NCBI GenBank assembly: GCA_903912795.1
Contig: CAIWIS010000081.1
Span: forward strand, 1 to 5,437
DNA from: an uncultured Bacteroidales bacterium
GTDB lineage: Bacteria > Bacteroidota > Bacteroidia > Bacteroidales > Paludibacteraceae
DNA: 5,437 nt
Direction of reading: 5' to 3'
This document shows, one piece after another, positions 5,268 to 5,437 of the stretch. Position 1 is the first letter of the stretch; the number at the start of each line of letters is the position of its first letter. A program made the position numbers and the translations under genes. The notes below the pieces were generated by a model that did not search any database, was not told the origin of the DNA, and saw nothing but the letters and a program-made list of their open reading frames with translations.

Positions 5268-5437
5268 ATGTATTTAGAAAACTACTCAGATGTTATCAGG
5301 CATCTATGCCAGCAAAATAAAGTAAAATCGTTATATGCATTTGGTTCAGTGCTAACATCCCGTTTCACAAATAAAAGTGATATTGATTTTATAGTTGATA
5401 TTGATTCTGCTGAGCCTTTTGAATATGCAGATAATAG
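5268..5437 (+). CDS. Minimal nucleotidyltransferase (MNT) domain protein, 3' end cut by window
   Basis: Only the first 56 codons are present, and the frame is still open at the window end. The fragment shows the polymerase-beta-like nucleotidyltransferase core. After an N-terminal helix comes LYAFGSVLTSRF, whose G26-S27 begins the family GSx10DxD motif, and D38 and D40 in KSDIDFIVDI complete it. The spacing is exact, so the metal-binding aspartates look intact. The following EPFEYADN fits the start of the next helix in short MNT proteins of about 100 residues. Such proteins often act as antitoxins that nucleotidylate a neighbouring HEPN RNase toxin (MntA-HepT type), but solitary copies are also common and the next gene is not visible. 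The ATG at 5268 is about 15 bases from the predicted transcription start, with no Shine-Dalgarno site. Confidence 0.85.
   Translation, partial: MYLENYSDVIRHLCQQNKVKSLYAFGSVLTSRFTNKSDIDFIVDIDSAEPFEYADN

Noticed and set aside
1..5437. tRNA, rRNA or riboswitch
   Set aside because: No cloverleaf, rRNA-like segment or recognisable aptamer core was seen on either strand; the leaders are AT-rich with only simple dyads.

Overview
The window looks like ordinary chromosomal core sequence from a member of the Bacteroidota. The evidence is low-GC DNA, A-rich stretches rather than Shine-Dalgarno sites before the start codons, three exact matches to the Bacteroidota -7 promoter element TAnnTTTG (2881, 3721 and 5240), and the divergent purN / acpP-fabF-rnc arrangement that is familiar in that phylum. 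The genus cannot be read from the sequence.

Layout from left to right. A plus-strand gene with a C-terminal SPOR-like domain, whose 5' end may lie outside the window (1-474), converges on a minus-strand operon. That operon reads acpP (acyl carrier protein, 2841-2605), fabF (3-oxoacyl-ACP synthase II, 2579-1317) and rnc (ribonuclease III, 1313-534, GTG start three bases after the fabF stop). acpP and purN (glycinamide ribonucleotide formyltransferase, 2994-3560) diverge from a 152-base spacer that contains back-to-back promoter-like elements. After purN comes a 266-base spacer holding three imperfect 38-40 bp tandem repeats, a T8 tract, a -7 element and an 8-bp-arm dyad. It leads into a 431-residue class I/II PLP-dependent aminotransferase (3827-5122), which ends at a strong intrinsic terminator. 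The window closes inside a minimal nucleotidyltransferase (MNT) gene (5268 onward), of the kind often paired with HEPN toxins.

Functionally, AcpP carries the acyl chain and FabF extends it, so these two belong to type II fatty acid synthesis. RNase III is co-transcribed with them by conserved gene order, not by pathway. PurN is in de novo purine synthesis. The aminotransferase and the MNT gene each appear to have their own promoter.

I found no clear undescribed multi-gene system. The items most worth a second look are cis-acting. One is a 13-bp RNA hairpin spanning codons 10-19 of the RNase III mRNA, a plausible self-cleavage site. Another is a 15-bp palindrome inside the promoter spacer of the MNT gene. 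The others are the tandem repeat after purN and the overlapping divergent promoters of acpP and purN.
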